Shown here one piece after another: positions 63,927-64,000 of a DNA stretch of 64,000 nucleotides; positions within the stretch are counted from its first letter, which is position 1, and each line of letters begins with the position of its first letter. The notes under the pieces were generated by a model. It searched no databases, was not told where the DNA came from, and saw only the letters and a list, made by a program, of their open reading frames with translations. The DNA is from Magnetococcales bacterium. GTDB taxonomy: Bacteria; Pseudomonadota; Magnetococcia; Magnetococcales; JADFYX01. The stretch lies in NCBI GenBank assembly GCA_015232405.1, contig JADFZS010000011.1, forward strand, positions 1 to 64,000, in the 5' to 3' direction. Made by a program: the position numbers and the translations under genes.

Positions 63927-64000
63927 TTTAGTTCTCTCCCAAAGATCAAACCCGTACAACCATCAGTTAAAACAGAGTAGGCATTTAATTTATCATCAAT

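Overview
The window is an AT-rich stretch of a Gram-negative bacterial chromosome, most likely a pseudomonadotal (proteobacterial) one. The evidence is the classical ffh / rpsP-rimM-trmD-rplS / rnhB block, lipopolysaccharide-type heptose and O-antigen genes, a Wza-like exporter, an outer-membrane beta-barrel and a complete type I secretion trio with a TolC protein. I cannot place it more precisely. No tRNA, rRNA, CRISPR array or intact insertion sequence was seen.

Layout. Positions 1-14000 form a signalling and accessory zone: a small unlisted ORF (69-248), a LuxR-type response regulator tail-to-tail with a giant Ser/Thr kinase-ATPase-GAF-histidine kinase-receiver protein, a DUF5610-type protein, a zinc-ribbon small protein, an AlkC-type DNA glycosylase with an Ig-like tail, a coiled-coil protein paired with an M50-like membrane metalloprotease, and a Cache domain fused to a pentameric ligand-gated ion-channel-like module. 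Positions 13837-14947 are a gene-poor gap with a decayed gene fragment. Positions 14948-20372 are a rightward sugar operon: heptose-phosphate nucleotidyltransferase and kinase, two GT2 enzymes, a B12-binding radical SAM enzyme and DUF2304.

Positions 20381-27905 run leftward: a large membrane protein, rnhB, rplS, trmD, rimM, rpsP, ffh and a two-domain sulfurtransferase. This housekeeping block sits inside surface-polysaccharide genes. Positions 28001-50116 are the main glycan region: methyltransferases, two O-antigen polymerase/ligase-like proteins, several glycosyltransferases (GT4, WecG/TagA, GT-C), a FecR protein with a 16-residue tandem repeat, a VpsP-like protein, a PEGA/SPOR-like protein, an outer-membrane barrel, a Wza-like SLBB protein, a WecA-like initiating transferase, a TPR-OGT glycosyltransferase and a NeuB-SAF-cupin fusion. 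No Wzx or Wzc gene is visible.

Positions 50316-63926 run leftward: a TPR-CHAT protease-like protein, TolC, a type I ABC exporter, its HlyD adaptor, a triple-PEGA/SPOR-like protein, then an ABC-2 exporter pair and gamma-glutamyltransferase. No secreted substrate gene is seen; it may lie outside the window.

The most unusual object is non-coding: an imperfect palindrome of about 181 bp at 53819-53999 folding on one centre. All 14 transition-type differences between its arms are G.T pairs when read on the + strand and none are A.C pairs. This suggests either an RNA hairpin maintained on the + strand or strand-specific C-to-T change. The second notable item is the Cache-pLGIC fusion.
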